DNA of 64,000 bases from Rhodocollybia butyracea (taxonomy: Eukaryota > Basidiomycota > Agaricomycetes > Agaricales > Omphalotaceae). Under the pieces are notes generated by a model that did not search any database, was not told the origin of the DNA, and saw nothing but the letters and a program-made list of their open reading frames with translations. Of this stretch, positions 1 to 11,360 are shown piece by piece (within the stretch, counting starts at the first letter, position 1; every line of letters starts with the position of its first letter). The stretch lies in NCBI GenBank assembly GCA_015501585.1, contig JADNRY010000076.1:1-64000 (forward strand), read 5' to 3'. Both the position numbers and the translations under genes were made by a program.

Positions 1-356
1 ACACCGAAGATAAGGTGGGATTTGGTTGTGAGAAAGAATTAGGCGCCATACGGCACATGGGCGCCGTAATTATCAATGTACGGATTCTGGTGTTTTTTAA
101 TGCTGCTTGGTTTAACGGTAGATGTAAGCACATATTTCCACATCTTGAAGTGGGACATAAATAAGAAGTAGTGGTGCGGAACTTCGTGCAGTGGGAAAGA
201 TCCATCAGGTATCAATTCGGCATCAATCAAAGTTTGTCACTTGGCCGGCACTTCAATTTAATAGGATGACATCATCAAAAAAATCAACTGCATTGCCCCT
301 GCGTTGACCACTGCGTTAATGGCAGTGGGAAATCAACTGCGCCGGTCCTTGCCCCG
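1..356. other. No recognisable feature
   Basis: I see no convincing coding frame, RNA gene or repeat end here. A short minus-strand open frame at 39-230 has no recognisable motif and is probably chance. Confidence 0.4.
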
Positions 357-647
357 GTGTTAGTTCAAAGTGAAGAGTGTTATGTTGCTATGGCAGCGTA
401 CGTGAGCTCGCTGTGCAAAGCCAGCCAAGATGGCACTAGTCCTGCCAACGCGATTGAAGTCTCAGATGATGAGTCAGGGCCTGTGTCGGTTGCATTCTCT
501 GCCACTGGTAAAGCTGAAAGTAGTTCGAGTTCTATGGCAATAGAGATCTCGGATGATGATGATATCGCCTCCACTGGTTCATGCAGTTTTCAGAGTGATA
601 CGATGGCTAGTCTTCATCCCAGACTCCGACTCAGAAGACAAAATTAA
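357..647 (+). CDS. Small acidic, serine-rich open frame (hypothetical)
   Basis: The frame encodes 96 residues. I do not recognise the protein. Two similar acidic patches, AIEVSDDES and AIEISDDDD, lie about 30 residues apart. Each has the hydrophobic-E-hydrophobic-S-D-D pattern of phospho-dependent SUMO-interacting motifs. A comparable patch, YINLDSDEVELV, occurs in another short frame at 1811-2104, so both may be exons or remnants of one acidic nuclear-type protein. No promoter or intron boundary fixes the model, and the frame may be a chance or broken one. Confidence 0.25.
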   Translation: MLVQSEECYVAMAAYVSSLCKASQDGTSPANAIEVSDDESGPVSVAFSATGKAESSSSSMAIEISDDDDIASTGSCSFQSDTMASLHPRLRLRRQN

Positions 648-2692
648 ACCTGAGCCATCCTCCTAAAGTTGCATGGAGGTGACTACTGTGTCTGGCATGC
701 TTCGTGGACTCCGGCGACTGTGGAATTTATTGGATATTGGACTGATGATGCTTATTTTGGACTTATGCATTTTTTGTATTGTGTTTTGGACTTTGTGTTT
801 TGGACTTTGTGTTTTGGACTTTATTTGGACTTTTGTATTGCGTTTTGGATGTATCTATGTCAACCTATTCCTCTTTAAGAGGTTTCAACTGGCGTCCTGA
901 TGGTGCTGAAACCAAGCCACATTAGCAGCATCTAAATCGAGGCTCAGTGATAGGTAACAGAAAACCAAAATTTGACTACCCATTCATTCACTCACCCGTC
1001 GCTGTGCATGGCTGATGCATACCTCCCTTTTTTGGGTTCACCCTAGGCCTGCTCACACGTTCATTGTCCAGTTGTCCTCCCCTAACCCATGAGGAGAAGA
1101 AGATCCTGTGGTGATTGGCCTTCCACTTTCAACCAATAGTTTAAAGTCAACCATGGAGGTGACTAACATGTCTGGTGTGCTTCATGGACTCATGGCAACT
1201 GTTTTTGGATTTTTTGTATGCTTTTTATTCATTCTTTTTTGTTTAATATATCCAGTGGACATATACTTTTTGTCGTGGACTTTGGTGGTTGCTTCTGGGT
1301 TGGACTCTTTTTTCCAGACTTAATGTTAACGCTGAGCTCATGAAGGATGCCAGGCATATACAGTCTGACATAAGTTTCAAGCAGGTAGCAAGGTGGCTTG
1401 AATTTGACTGGGAGGCTACAATTGAGTAAACCAATGCAGTACATTGTTGCTTATCAGAAAAACCACCAACTCACAGACTGATGCAGCGGTTGTTTATGCT
1501 CAAGCCTATCTGAACCGTCAAACTGCTGAAGCACATAAGCTCATGCTCTTAGAAATCAATTGAATCGTTGAACAGGACACAGGAAGTGGGATGCAATTTT
1601 GCCATATTCATGCCTCCTCTGCAGATGATATATACTTTCGTGGTATACTTACCTGGACAGCAGATCAACACCAAGGTCAAGGCAAAGGTGACCTCAGATC
1701 TGTATGATTTTACCCCTACTTAACTGGATATAGGAATCAATGACCACTTTAACCAGGGTTCTAAGGCTCCTGAGAATGACACGTTCATTGCCATTGTCAC
1801 TGATCGCTCAATGGATGTTGAGCAGGCAACAAATGAATATATCAACTTGGATAGTGATGAAGTAGAACTCGTACAAGAATCAGCCAAGGATCAGAAGTAT
1901 ATGAATGAAGCTCTGAAGGACCGTACAGAACTGAACAGCCCGAAATTCAAGCTAACTCTTTTGATGTATTACATCCGTAATTTTAATATTGGCAAGGCTT
2001 GTATTTTGTATCCCTTCCCCTGTGCCTTGACTGCTCTGCTTGGGAACCAGTGGGTACTTATTGTTTTTTTGCGTTTGATTGTTTTTTTCTTATTATTGAT
2101 ATGATTTAAGTACTTTAAGGCCAAAGAATTTTTCTGCCTCTACACCGTTTGAATCACTTCTGTATTCCAAGATCACATGAACATTGTATACCCTGCATAT
2201 TAATGTGCATCTGATCATGGATCATAACACAGATTCATCACAGACAAATTTTCAATGGTTTATTGTGTTCTAAGCAAGCATGGCCCAAGTGCATCATTAT
2301 GTTGCAAACGCTACACTGTATAACTTTACAATCACAGGAATTACACAAAATAATGTCAACTTGGAGGGAGGTCAAAATGGCTACTCTCCTATTGTAGAGT
2401 TGCCTGCAGAGAGCTCATATGATAGGGACAGCTGAATTCAGATGTTTGGCCAAGGACTTCACATTCTGTTGGCTTGAATGGCTGATACTCTCTTGATATG
2501 TGTTGTGCAGTTTGCAGGTACTTGGGAAATGGGTTCAGCCTATCTGCCCCATCCTCACAAAATCAATTGCAACAGATCTCAATGATGCGGTTCAGATAAT
2601 TTGGGGTATCCAGACATGGCTCTAGCTTTCGAGGCGTGACCAGACAAGCTATCTGTCCTTTTGTTTGAAACCTGAAAGTTGAGTGGAGAATT
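648..2692. other. Degenerate single-copy region with a short local duplication
   Basis: A phrase near 672 (ATGGAGGTGACTACTGTGTC) recurs in altered form near 1154, each followed by a T-rich stretch. This suggests an old local duplication of about 0.5 kb. The plus-strand frame 1811-2104 carries an acidic motif like that at 357-647. Stops interrupt everything else. I cannot assign a gene. Confidence 0.3.
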
Positions 2693-3368
2693 CACTGCCA
2701 GTACATCAGTATATTACCTCCGAAAAAGGGATAGAAGTATAATATATTTTTCCCCTGAATTTTAACAAATTTTTCCAATGAAAAAGAGTGAATATTGCCC
2801 TGGAAATAGGCATGGGAAAATAAGTACTTTTTCGGCGGCTATTTCGCCCGAAATAGGGCGCTAAATATGCCATCAATTTTGTCTGATTTATTAGTAATTT
2901 TTCGGCATCAATTTCTTTCATATTTCTTTAGACAAAGAAAATCTATTTCAATGGAAATATGTTAACTATTTCAGCTGCAAAAAGAAACAGGCATTGAGCG
3001 GCGGGCCGCCCGGGCCGGTCAAAGGGCTCTTTGGCCCATTCAATGCCTGTTGCTTTTCGCGGCCGAAATAGTCAACATATTACAATTGAAATATATTTTC
3101 TATTGCCACTCATATTTCCAAGGAAATATCAAAGGGATTACAAAGGAAAAATATACCGAAAAATTACTAATAAATCAGGCGAAATTGATGGCATATTTAG
3201 CGCCCTATTTCGGGCGAAATAGCCGCCGAAAAAGTACTTATTTTCCCATGCCTATTTCCAGGGCAATATTCACTCTTTTTCATTGGAAAAATTTGCTAAA
3301 ATTCAGGGGAAAAATATGTCATACTTCTATCCCTTTTTCGGAGGTAATATACTGAGGTACTGGCAGTG
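2693..3368. mobile_element. Palindromic MITE with CACTG ends and 3-bp target duplication
   Basis: The 676-bp element begins CACTGCCAGTAC and ends with its inverse. Its two halves are inverted copies around a GC-rich centre near 3005. The flanks are ATT at 2690-2692 and ATT at 3369-3371. CACTG termini with a 3-bp target duplication are typical of the CACTA/EnSpm (CMC) superfamily, so I infer a non-autonomous CMC-type element. It encodes no transposase. The frames inside are symmetrical translations of the arms. A relative lies at 49717-50299. Confidence 0.75.
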
Positions 3369-3371
3369 ATT

Positions 3372-3780
3372 CTTAGTCAGTTTCAGCAGGACATGTCTTG
3401 TCATTCAAGACTATCGATGGCAAAACAAGGATCGGCAGCAATGGGTACTGGAGGAAGAAAGATGCTGGGCCAAAGGCATTGGCAAATGTTCTACAACTAG
3501 TGGAAATCACAGCCAAATCCCCTGTCATCCAGCAAAACGGACCTACAACTAGTGGCACCTGGCCAACAATCTCAGATGTTTTACAAAATCTTGCGATGCT
3601 GGGAGAATACTGGTTTTGCCCAAGTACCGTGAAGCGGTAATCAGCATTGCGGATCTTTCTATTCACAATTTTAAGTTAGGGGTAGTCATTACAGGCCAGC
3701 GTGGTACTGGTATGTGCTGGCATATCTACGTTGGTATTTTTCTTACTGGAATCAAATTTCACAGGGAAGAGTAAGATCAG
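3372..3780 (+). pseudogene. Degenerate P-loop NTPase-like gene remnant
   Basis: A plus-strand frame from about 3590 to 3771 reads LVLPKYREAVISI and then GVVITGQRGTGMCWHIYVG. The second stretch resembles the Walker A region of large basidiomycete P-loop families, where GQPGIGKT is usual, but the key Lys and Thr are replaced by Met and Cys. A neighbouring frame (3398-3640) covers sequence upstream. The remnant directly follows the 2693-3368 MITE. I call it a pseudogene because the motif is broken and the frame closes soon after. The family assignment is tentative. Confidence 0.35.
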
Positions 3781-3859
3781 ACGATCAGCATTACAAGACC
3801 TTGGCAGTATGCGCGGGGGACTGAGAGCTGGTTTGTGAAACATCAGGAAAAGGCTAATA

Positions 3860-4140
3860 GACTCAAGCCAACTTGAGCCAACTTGAGGCCAACTTGAGGC
3901 CAACCTGAGTATATTTGTCAACTTGAGGTTGACATGGGCCAACTTGAGTATATTTGTCAACTTGAGGTTGACCTGGGCCAACTTGAGTAGATTTGCCAAC
4001 TTGAGGCTAACCTGGGTCAACTTGAGTAGATTTGTTAGCTTGAGATCAACCAGGGTCAACCTCAGTAGATTTGTCAACTTGAGGTTAACTTGAGATTAAC
4101 TGAAGTCAACTTGAGCTTAACCTGGTATAAGGCATGTACT
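3860..4140. repeat. CAACTTGAG-type minisatellite
   Basis: Degenerate direct repeats built on CAACTTGAG / CAACCTGAG with spacers such as TATATTTGTC and AGATTTG fill this stretch. The minus-strand translation is a leucine-rich repetitive peptide that simply mirrors the DNA repeat. Related CTTGA/AAGTTG arrays occur near 6770-7060 and inside the MITE at 59810-60025. Confidence 0.7.
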
Positions 4141-5060
4141 GAGTTCAACTGTAGAGTAGTAATGCCCAAAGTTGCTATTTAAGTTGAACTTGAATGAGGT
4201 TTAGGTTTAAAAAAGATCAATTGTGTAGACAGAGGTCATTAGGTATCTAGACAAATTCTATACAACTGGGGGTGTGGGATGGGACCAGGGTAGGAAAGTG
4301 CAAAGACAGGAAGTGAAGAAAGAAACATAGAGAGGCTCCCTAGAGACTGTGAATGTGCCCTACATTGAAAAAATTGAGAGAAAACCAAGGGAGAGATGGC
4401 AAAAACATCAAAAATCACCTAAGTGAGACTGACCAGGAGGAGATGAACAAGATGGAAAGTGACCAGAAAGGGAGTAGAGGAGCATAGAGAGGGTCCTAAG
4501 CGAATGTGAGCGGGCCCTACCTCGAAGGAGTTATGGCAAAAACATTGAAAATCACCTATAGGACGAGAGAGAGATGGAAAAAGTTGGGAATTGCTCTAGC
4601 GTGAGTTACAGCGATGGTGAGGGGGTACCTAGGGGATCTAAACGAGCCCTGGACGAAAGAAAACGAATGGAAACTGATGGAAATATGGCAAAAACAGCGA
4701 AAATCACTTAAGTGAGAATGAACTGAGGAGTGCTGAACAACATGGGGAACTGATCATATGAGATCAAAGCAGCATAGAGAATGTCTTTAGGCAATGTGAG
4801 TGAGCCCTACTTCGAAGAAATTGCATGAAAACTGCAGGAGATATAGTAAGAAGACAAAAAAAATGCCTAAGTCTGATGGTCATGTGTTGTTGAACTTATG
4901 ACAAATCATTCAACTTGCATGTTCTCGCTCCTCCACCATCGTCTCTGGGATTCCCTGCTGTGTTGCCAACAAATCCATCCACCATTAGTCTTTCTTTATT
5001 ACCCATTTGTTTTGTTTATTTTCTCACTGTAACTGTCTTTCTCGAGAGGCCGAGCTTGGA

Positions 5061-5178
5061 CATGGTTAAGATAGCACAGTTACAGGCAGCTGCCACCTTT
5101 CTCGAGGTTCTTTGGAACTCATGGTTAAGATAGCACAGTTACAGGCAGCTGCCACCTTTCTCGAGGTTCTTTGGAACT
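5061..5178. repeat. 59-bp direct duplication
   Basis: The phrase beginning CATGGTTAAGATAGCACAG occurs at 5061 and again at 5120, giving two nearly identical 59-bp copies in tandem. No coding role is visible. Confidence 0.75.
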
Positions 5179-5367
5179 GGTCATGATAGAGTGTTGCATT
5201 TTTACTCCTTCTTACTGTTCCTCTCTGCCTCTTTAATTTTGTCTCAGCAACTCCCCATCTGGGTCATCACTGTCTGTCCCACTTAGGTGAGTTTTGGTGT
5301 TCTTATCATATCTCCTCCAGTTTTCACTCAATTTCTTCGATGTAGAGCTCATTTAGATCCCCTAGGG

Positions 5368-5865
5368 TGTTGGAGGAAACTGCACTTGTTGAAGTTAAAC
5401 ACACTGGAGCGCCCTTCAGCTAACCCAAGCAGTGTGATACCCGTCTTAGTACAGCGTTGTTATGCTCAGTATAACAACTATAGTGTTGTACTAATAGCCT
5501 TATAGTTCCTCAGTACTCCAATAGACAGCAAACAATGAACTGAATCAAAGATATGTGAATATTGATTTGGACTCTTTCTAACTATGTAAGGAATAGGTAT
5601 TTGTTTGGTTCTATTTGTACTGAAACGCATGAGGCGTGAAAATGGGTGTCCACAATTGTGCGCGCATAGATATTTTCAACAGTCACCACTCAAACTGAGA
5701 AAATATCTTGCAAACTGAACAAATGAAAGCCAAAAAGTAAACTAGAGCAGATATCAACATGGTAACGAAAGATTACTATAAAAGTACATAGTTTAGAGAC
5801 GGAATATGAGCGTGGGACATCGCTTATGTAAGCAGTAAGTGTTCTATCACTATATACACTCAACA
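5368..5865 (-). mobile_element. Solo Copia LTR, TSD TAGGG
   Basis: This is a 498-bp LTR in minus orientation. It begins TGTTGGAGGAAACTGC and ends ACACTCAACA, matching both LTRs of the full-length element at 20778-26493. The flanks are TAGGG at 5363-5367 and 5866-5870, a clean 5-bp duplication. No internal sequence is attached, so it arose by LTR-LTR recombination after insertion into the 308-bp repeat block. Confidence 0.93.
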
Positions 5866-6734
5866 TAGGGACCCTCTCCCCACCGCTTCAATATCGTTTG
5901 AATAGCTCCCCATCTTGGTTACTGTCCCCAGGTCTGTCTCACTTAGGTGATTTTCGCTGTCTTTGCCATAATTCCATCAGTTCTTATTCGATTTCTTTTG
6001 TCCAGGGCTCGTTTAGATCCCCTAGGTACCTCCTCACTATTGCCTTACTCACGCTAGAGCAACTCCCAACTTTTTCCATCTCTCTCTCGTCATATAGGTG
6101 ATTTTCAATGTTTTTGCCATAACTCCTTCAATTTTCACTCAATTTTTCCGAGGTAGGGCCCATTCACATTCGCTTAGGACCCTCTCTATGCTCCTCTACT
6201 CACTTCTTGGTCACTTTCCATCTTGGTCATCTCCTCCTGGTCAGTCTCACTTGGGTGATTTTTGCTGTTTTTGCCATATTTCCATCAGTTTCCATTCGAT
6301 TTCTTTCGTCCAGGGCTCGTTTAGATCCCCTAGGTACCCCCTCACTATTGCCTTACTCACGCTAGAGCAATTCCCAACCTTTTCCATCGCTCTCTCATCA
6401 TATAGGTGATTTTCAATGTTTTTGCCATAACTCCTTCAATTTTCACTCAATTTTTCCGAGGTAGGGCCCGCTCACATTCGCTTAGGACCCTCTCTATGCT
6501 CCTCCACTCACTTCCCGGTCACTTTCCATCTGGGTCATCTCCACCTGGTCAGTCTCACTTAGGTGATTTTTGCTGTTTTTGCCATATTTCCATCAGTTTC
6601 CATTCGATTTCTTTTGTCCAGGGCTTGTTTAGATCCCCTAGGTACCCCCTCACTATTGCTTTACTCATGCTAAACTTTGCTATTATCTTATGTTATTATC
6701 ATTTATTTTGTACTTTGTTTGTATACAAATTACA

Positions 6735-7070
6735 TCATTTGAACACTTAGTTGGTGTGACTTGAGTGTTCTTGAAGTAATATGTTGCCTACTCACAAGTG
6801 GCTTGAGATTGACTTGGGACTACTCTAGCTGAGTTCAGGCTGACTTGAGACTGACTTGAGTTGCCTTGAAATTGCTCAAGTTACCCAAGTTGGCTTGAAG
6901 TTGACTTGAAGCTGGTTTGAAGTTGGTTTGAAGTTGGCTTCAGTGGATTGAAATAGATCAACCTTGCATTGAGTGCCATATGGCCCCCAATGACCAATAC
7001 AGCCCTCAGGCTGGCTGAAGGGTCATCCAGGTTGGCTCAAGGCTCCTTGAGTAAAGGGGGTATTTTCCTG
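6735..7070. repeat. Degenerate AAGTTGACTTGA-type repeats
   Basis: Imperfect units such as GACTTGAGACTGACTTGAG and TTTGAAGTTGG repeat through this stretch. They are related to the minisatellite at 3860-4140. Nothing coding is visible. Confidence 0.5.
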
Positions 7071-7077
7071 ATGAAAC

Positions 7078-7371
7078 TGTTAAAGTCATGATTTATACAA
7101 AGTGTCCAGACTGGGGATTGAACCCAGGACCTTCTGGTGAAATACCAAGATGCTCTAACCAACTGAGCTATCTGGCCATGGTTATCAACTATGAACTTGT
7201 ATCTCTTAAGTGCCAGAGCCTCTCCAAAGGTTCTTACAGAATGCCCAACTGGAAAGGTCTCACATCTACTAGGAATGCCCCAAGTAAGGTCTCACATCAT
7301 GCCTTTATAATGGAGATCACTTGGATACACACTTGACAAGTCATATGTGTGTCAGATTATGTCATCCAACA
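7078..7371 (-). mobile_element. tRNA-bearing LTR-like unit, type A
   Basis: The 294-bp unit reads on the minus strand from TGTTGGATGACATAATCTG to TTTAACA. The flanks are GAAAC on the left and AAAAC on the right, a 5-bp duplication with one later change. It holds the tRNA-like sequence at 7103-7177. It is nearly identical to the units at 22575-22869 and 37966-38259. Confidence 0.8.
7103..7177 (-). tRNA. tRNA-like gene inside type A unit
   Basis: The 75-nt sequence has an A box (TAGCTCAGTTGG), a B box (GGTTCAATCCC), a perfect 5-bp T stem and a good D stem. The acceptor stem has one G-A mismatch. The anticodon arm has one base too many and a weak stem, so the anticodon is unclear (TTC or TTT by position). 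It is probably a Pol III promoter-bearing pseudo-tRNA. Confidence 0.65.
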
Positions 7372-7807
7372 AAAACCACAACAAGACATCGGAGACTCGT
7401 TGCCTATGGGAAAAGTTGGCTTTGCGGCACATGATGTCTACTCATATCTCTGCAATCCAAGTCTACTTGTCCCTGTTGCAGTCTTGCTATTTCTATAATG
7501 ACATCTTTGCTAAGCAGCTTGTTTTGACCCCAATGAAGCTCTAAAATGAGTGATCATCTCAATGATATGGCCTTTTGCCTGAATTAGATAGATACAAGTA
7601 CAACATGTTGAGTGATACTACTTTAGTGCAATAGCTATAATAGCTTCGCTCAATTGCGTCCAATCTAAAATGTCTGCAATGACATTAAACTATGGATCAT
7701 TGTTCCAGCTCACCTCGCAAAGACGAACTTCTCAACCAATGAAAGTGGAACAGTACAAATGGTGTCCCAGAAACTAACCCCCTAGATCAACACCTCAGCT
7801 GTGTGCA
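7372..7807. other. Unassigned spacer
   Basis: I see no gene, repeat end or RNA structure here beyond a short open frame with no recognisable motif. Confidence 0.4.
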
Positions 7808-8413
7808 ATTCTTGACTGCACAAATTGTGCCTCCTTATTTGAAGCCAAAGTAAAACCACCACAAGCTCGAAATCAAATCCAAATCTTCTCAATGCTATGC
7901 TGCTGTGCGACAACACATTGCAAACACCAGTGATTGAAATCCAACTATTCTTGTCCAAAATTCCTTGACATGAAGGTGGATTCCAAGGGTAGGGAGACTT
8001 TCTGAAGGCCTCTGCAAACAACAGATACCATCCAGGACTTGCAATGCACAATTCATCACTTTTCAGTGCACATGAATTCATTGCAAGTCCAGCGCGCTTC
8101 ATCGCAGTACTGTGCGGTCCTGCAGATACTGTCATAGGTACTCTATCATGTCCTTAACAAATCGCGAAAATAACCAAAGCACTACCTATCTTTGTTCTTC
8201 CGTGATTCTATTTTCGAAATCCAGCACTCTAACTTGGACTTTGCATTTCAAGTTTTTCAGCACATGACCACCTCTGGTCAGCTGCCACTTTGGACAGATG
8301 ATCAGCCAGTGTCCCTGTCTCGCGAGTTTCTAGTTCTTACAGGTGCCGGAGTCCCAAGCAGAGGCCTGTGAGAACATGATTAGAAATCTGACAAGGTCCT
8401 GTGCTTCTTTCCT
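7808..8413 (+). mobile_element. DIRS-like 5' terminal fragment
   Basis: This is a plus-oriented 5' part of the DIRS-derived repeat. It includes GACATGAAGGTGGATTCC and the region that recurs at 12852 and 32161. It is an inverted copy of the end of the neighbouring unit 8414-9604, so 7808-9604 forms a fold-back of roughly 0.6 kb arms. This copy shows about 160 bp upstream of the ACATGAAGG point where most other copies start. Confidence 0.7.
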
Positions 8414-9604
8414 CCTATGCCTTTCATCACTCAGGAGTGAATAAGTTAGCCAAAAACTCAGGCCCCAGGCCCATAAATTAAGCGCATCATGAAGTGCTAT
8501 GTACTGAATACATGCATGTAAGTAACTAAAGGAATGCATACTACAAAACAGAGTTGAAAAAGAAAACACAAAACAAACATACATTGGTTTGTACAGTTAC
8601 ATCAAGATAGAAAGAGGGAGAGGAGGGAGGGTGATGAAAAATCGACTTGATCAAGCAAGATCTAAGTCAGATATCAGTCAGTATACAGTACACAGGCAAA
8701 AAACATGAATCTAAGCGCACTGAGAGCCCTGATATCCAAGATCTGACAACTAGGTCAACTTCAGAGGCTGTAGATGTGTATAGATCTGTTATGGATGTGT
8801 TATGGGCTCTGTTCAGTGAAAGATCAGTTAGATCAGTGAAAAAGCGCACCAATTCCTTTGATCTGAGACTCTGTGAGCAAGAGCTAGAGTCTGTGCAGTC
8901 AAAAGGAGGTGCTGTGAGGCAATGTTTGAGCTATCAGAGCTGTATAGAGTGGACAGATGTCCTTACCAGTCACCAGAAGCGAAGTTGATGGTGGGGGAAG
9001 GAAGGAAAGAAGCACAGGACCTTGTCAGATTTCTAATCATGTTCTCACAGGCCTCTGCTCGGAACTCCGGCACCTGTAAGAACTAGAAACTCGACAGGGA
9101 CACTGGCTGATCATCTGTCCAAAGTGGCAGCTGACCAGAGGTGGTCATGTGCTGAAAAACTCGAAATGCAAAGTCCAAGTTAGAGTGCTGGATTTCGAAA
9201 ATGGAATCGCGGAAGAACAAAGATAGGTAGTGCTTCGATTCTTTTTGCGATTTGTTAAGGACATGATAGAGTACCTATGACAGTAATAGCAGGTCCGCAC
9301 GGTACTGCGATGAGGCACACTGGACTTGCAATGAATTCATGTGCACTGAAAAGTGATGAATTGTGCATTGCAAGTCCTGGATGGTATCTGTTGTTTGCAG
9401 AGGCTTTCAGAAAGTCTCCCTACCCTTGGAATCCGCCTTCATGTCAAGGAATTTTGGACAAGAATAGTTGGATTTCAATCACTGGTGTTTGCAATGTGTT
9501 GTCGCACAGCAGCATAACATTGAGAAGATTTGGATTTGATTTCGAGCTTGTGGTGGTTTTACTTTGGCTTCAAATAAGGAGGCACAATTTGTGCAGTCAA
9601 GAAT
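8414..9604 (-). mobile_element. Internally deleted DIRS-like element
   Basis: On the plus strand it begins CCTATGCCTTTCATCACTC and ends past CCTTCATGTC. It joins the 3' tail and the 5' leader of the DIRS-like element at 15057-19588 and lacks the gag, RT and recombinase genes in between. The small open frames inside recur in every copy but show no protein motif. I treat it as a non-autonomous derivative. Confidence 0.75.
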
Positions 9605-9682
9605 ATTTAGAGACGGAATATGAGCGTGGGACATCGCTTATGTAAGCAGTAAGTGTTCTATCACTATATACACTCAACACAA
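9605..9682 (-). mobile_element. Copia LTR fragment (3' LTR end)
   Basis: This stretch matches the last ~75 bp of the minus-oriented LTR, ending TATATACACTCAACA. It is followed by the Copia 3' internal region, so it is the remaining piece of the 3' LTR of the element at 9683-11576. Confidence 0.85.
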
Positions 9683-11065
9683 CCTCCTGATTGAACACTT
9701 TTGCAATCCAGCACAAGTCAATCACTAACACAACCCCCAACATAGTATTTCCTTCAACTAGGAAGGTTTGGCTTCACAAGTCCAATCAAAGATCAGAACT
9801 TTTCCACCTTTGGCCTGGCAAGGGCCTTTGTGAGCAGGTCGGCTGGATTATCCTCAGTGGGCAAATACGAGAGTGTAAGCTTCCCATGTACAACTTGTTC
9901 TCTGAGCCAGTAGAAAGTCCTATCAAGATGCTTCATTCAGCCGTGATGTTCAGGGTTTTTAGCAACTTGAATGGATGATTGGTTGTCGGTGTGGATAATG
10001 GTAGGAGAAGCGACTTTATACCTAAGCTCATTGAAAAGAGAACGTATTGCCAACACTTCTTTGCCCACTGCATTTGAAGCCACACACTCGGCTTCAGTAG
10101 AGGATAGAGTAACCACAGGTTGTAGTTTACTACTCCAGCTAACAGCACCTGATCCAACCTTTATGATGTATCCAGTTGTTGACTTCCCATTGTCTTTGTT
10201 GCCCCCCAAGTCTGCATCACCAATAGCTGTGATCAGATCGGGAGCATCAGGATCTGGCCCTAGTTCCAACTCATAATCAAGAGATCCTTTCAAGTAACGC
10301 CACAAATGCTTAACAGCAATCCAATGAGCATATCCAGGATTAGAGTTGAAACGAGTCAAGACACCACATGCATAAGCTGTGTCGACACGAAGGATCATGG
10401 CCAGAAACAATAGGGAGCCAACAGCCGACATGTAGGGGACATTGATCATCTCTTCTTTCTCCTCTGGTGTTTGGGGGCAGTCCGCTTTAGAGAGTGTCAC
10501 AGTGGGATTCATGGGAGTAGCCACAGGCTTGGAATCAGTCATGCCAAATTCATCGAGTTTATGGAGGATGTATTGCCGGGCATTAAGATATAGTTTTCGA
10601 TTCTGGCGGTCTCGTCTGATTCCCATGCCAAGTAAGAAGTCGGTACTGCCAAATCATGGAGTTTAAGTTCTTTCTCTAGATCATGGACAAATTGATCTAT
10701 AACACCAGAGTCTTTACAAGCAAGAGTGATATTGTCTACCCAAACTGGAACAATGACTTTAAGGTTACCACGTTTAAATAGATAAACACATGGATCAGAC
10801 TCCAGGCGGTTGAAGCCCAACTTGGCTAACACACCATAGAGTTGCTCACTCCAAAGACGGGGCGACTGCTTTAACCCATATAGGGACTTGTTTAGCCTGC
10901 AAACTTTCTCTGGTCCACCTTGCTTGAAACCCTCGGGCTGTCTCATGTAGATAGTAGTGTTAATATCAGAATTGATAAACGCATGTGAGATATCAACAGA
11001 GCGAAGCTCCATATCATCAATGGCGGCAAGAGCAAGTACAATGCGTAATGAGGACCAGCGGAGAG

Positions 11066-11360
11066 TGTTGGCATTAGCAATTGGACCCTGGTTACATCAT
11101 TCTAGTACTAAGACTAACCGCTTCAGTACAACATGAATGTGGGCCAGTTGAGTGACTAACAATCCTCATAGTGATATATGGCTTAACATCCATACTCTAA
11201 CCATCGGCACTATAGCTCAGTTGGTTAGAGCACCAGTCTAGAGTACTGTGTGGTCGCTGGTTCAATCCCAGCTAGTGTCAACATTTATTTCCCTCCTGTT
11301 TCAAGGTCACTTAATTTGGGACAAGGTACTCCTTGATCCTGGTCACCTGATTCTCTAACA
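11066..11360 (+). mobile_element. tRNA-bearing LTR-like unit, type C, TSD GAGAG
   Basis: The 295-bp unit begins TGTTGGCATTAGCAATTGG and ends TTCTCTAACA. The flanks are GAGAG at 11061-11065 and 11361-11365. The uninterrupted target is visible near 28540 in the other minus Copia copy (GGAGAGTTGAAGCATAGG), which proves insertion. It shares the TGTTGG...AACA ends and length with types A and B but carries a different tRNA. A fragment of the same type lies at 45314-45381. Confidence 0.88.
11206..11280 (+). tRNA. tRNA-like gene inside type C unit
   Basis: This 75-nt cloverleaf has a 7-bp acceptor stem with one G-U, a 4-bp D stem, a 5-bp T stem (GCTGG/CCAGC) and a 7-nt anticodon loop, CTAGAGT. The A box is TAGCTCAGTTGG and the B box GGTTCAATCCC. 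Position 34-36 reads AGA, which would be Ser, but the long variable arm of tRNA-Ser is absent. The isotype is therefore uncertain. It folds better than the tRNA in types A and B. Confidence 0.7.

Larger units (their letters stand above)
4263..6670. repeat. ~308-bp tandem repeat array with an inverted counterpart
   Basis: From about 5880 to 6670 a unit of about 308 bp recurs. The phrase ATAGGTGATTTTCAATG begins near 6097 and again near 6405, and every copy contains GATCCCCTAGG. The same sequence lies in reverse complement at about 4263-4870, so the block folds back on itself around 5.4 kb. The plus-strand frames of 103 and 114 residues here are translations of successive repeats, not genes. 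A solo Copia LTR interrupts the block at a GATCCCCTAGGG site. Confidence 0.65.

Noticed and set aside
3676..4077. Leucine-rich repeat-like protein on the minus strand
   Set aside because: It is a translation of the CAACTTGAG minisatellite.
3860..4140. CRISPR-like array
   Set aside because: The units are degenerate, spacers are not unique sequences of constant length, and the genome is eukaryotic.
6098..6750. Two adjacent frames of 103 and 114 residues with nearly the same protein
   Set aside because: They translate the 308-bp tandem repeat; the protein similarity only reflects the DNA repeat.
8667..8988. Open frames recurring in each ~1-kb DIRS-derived unit (for example VRFFTDLTDLSLNRAH and its opposite-strand partner)
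   Set aside because: They recur because the DNA repeats. Both strands are open, no motif is visible and frames differ between copies.
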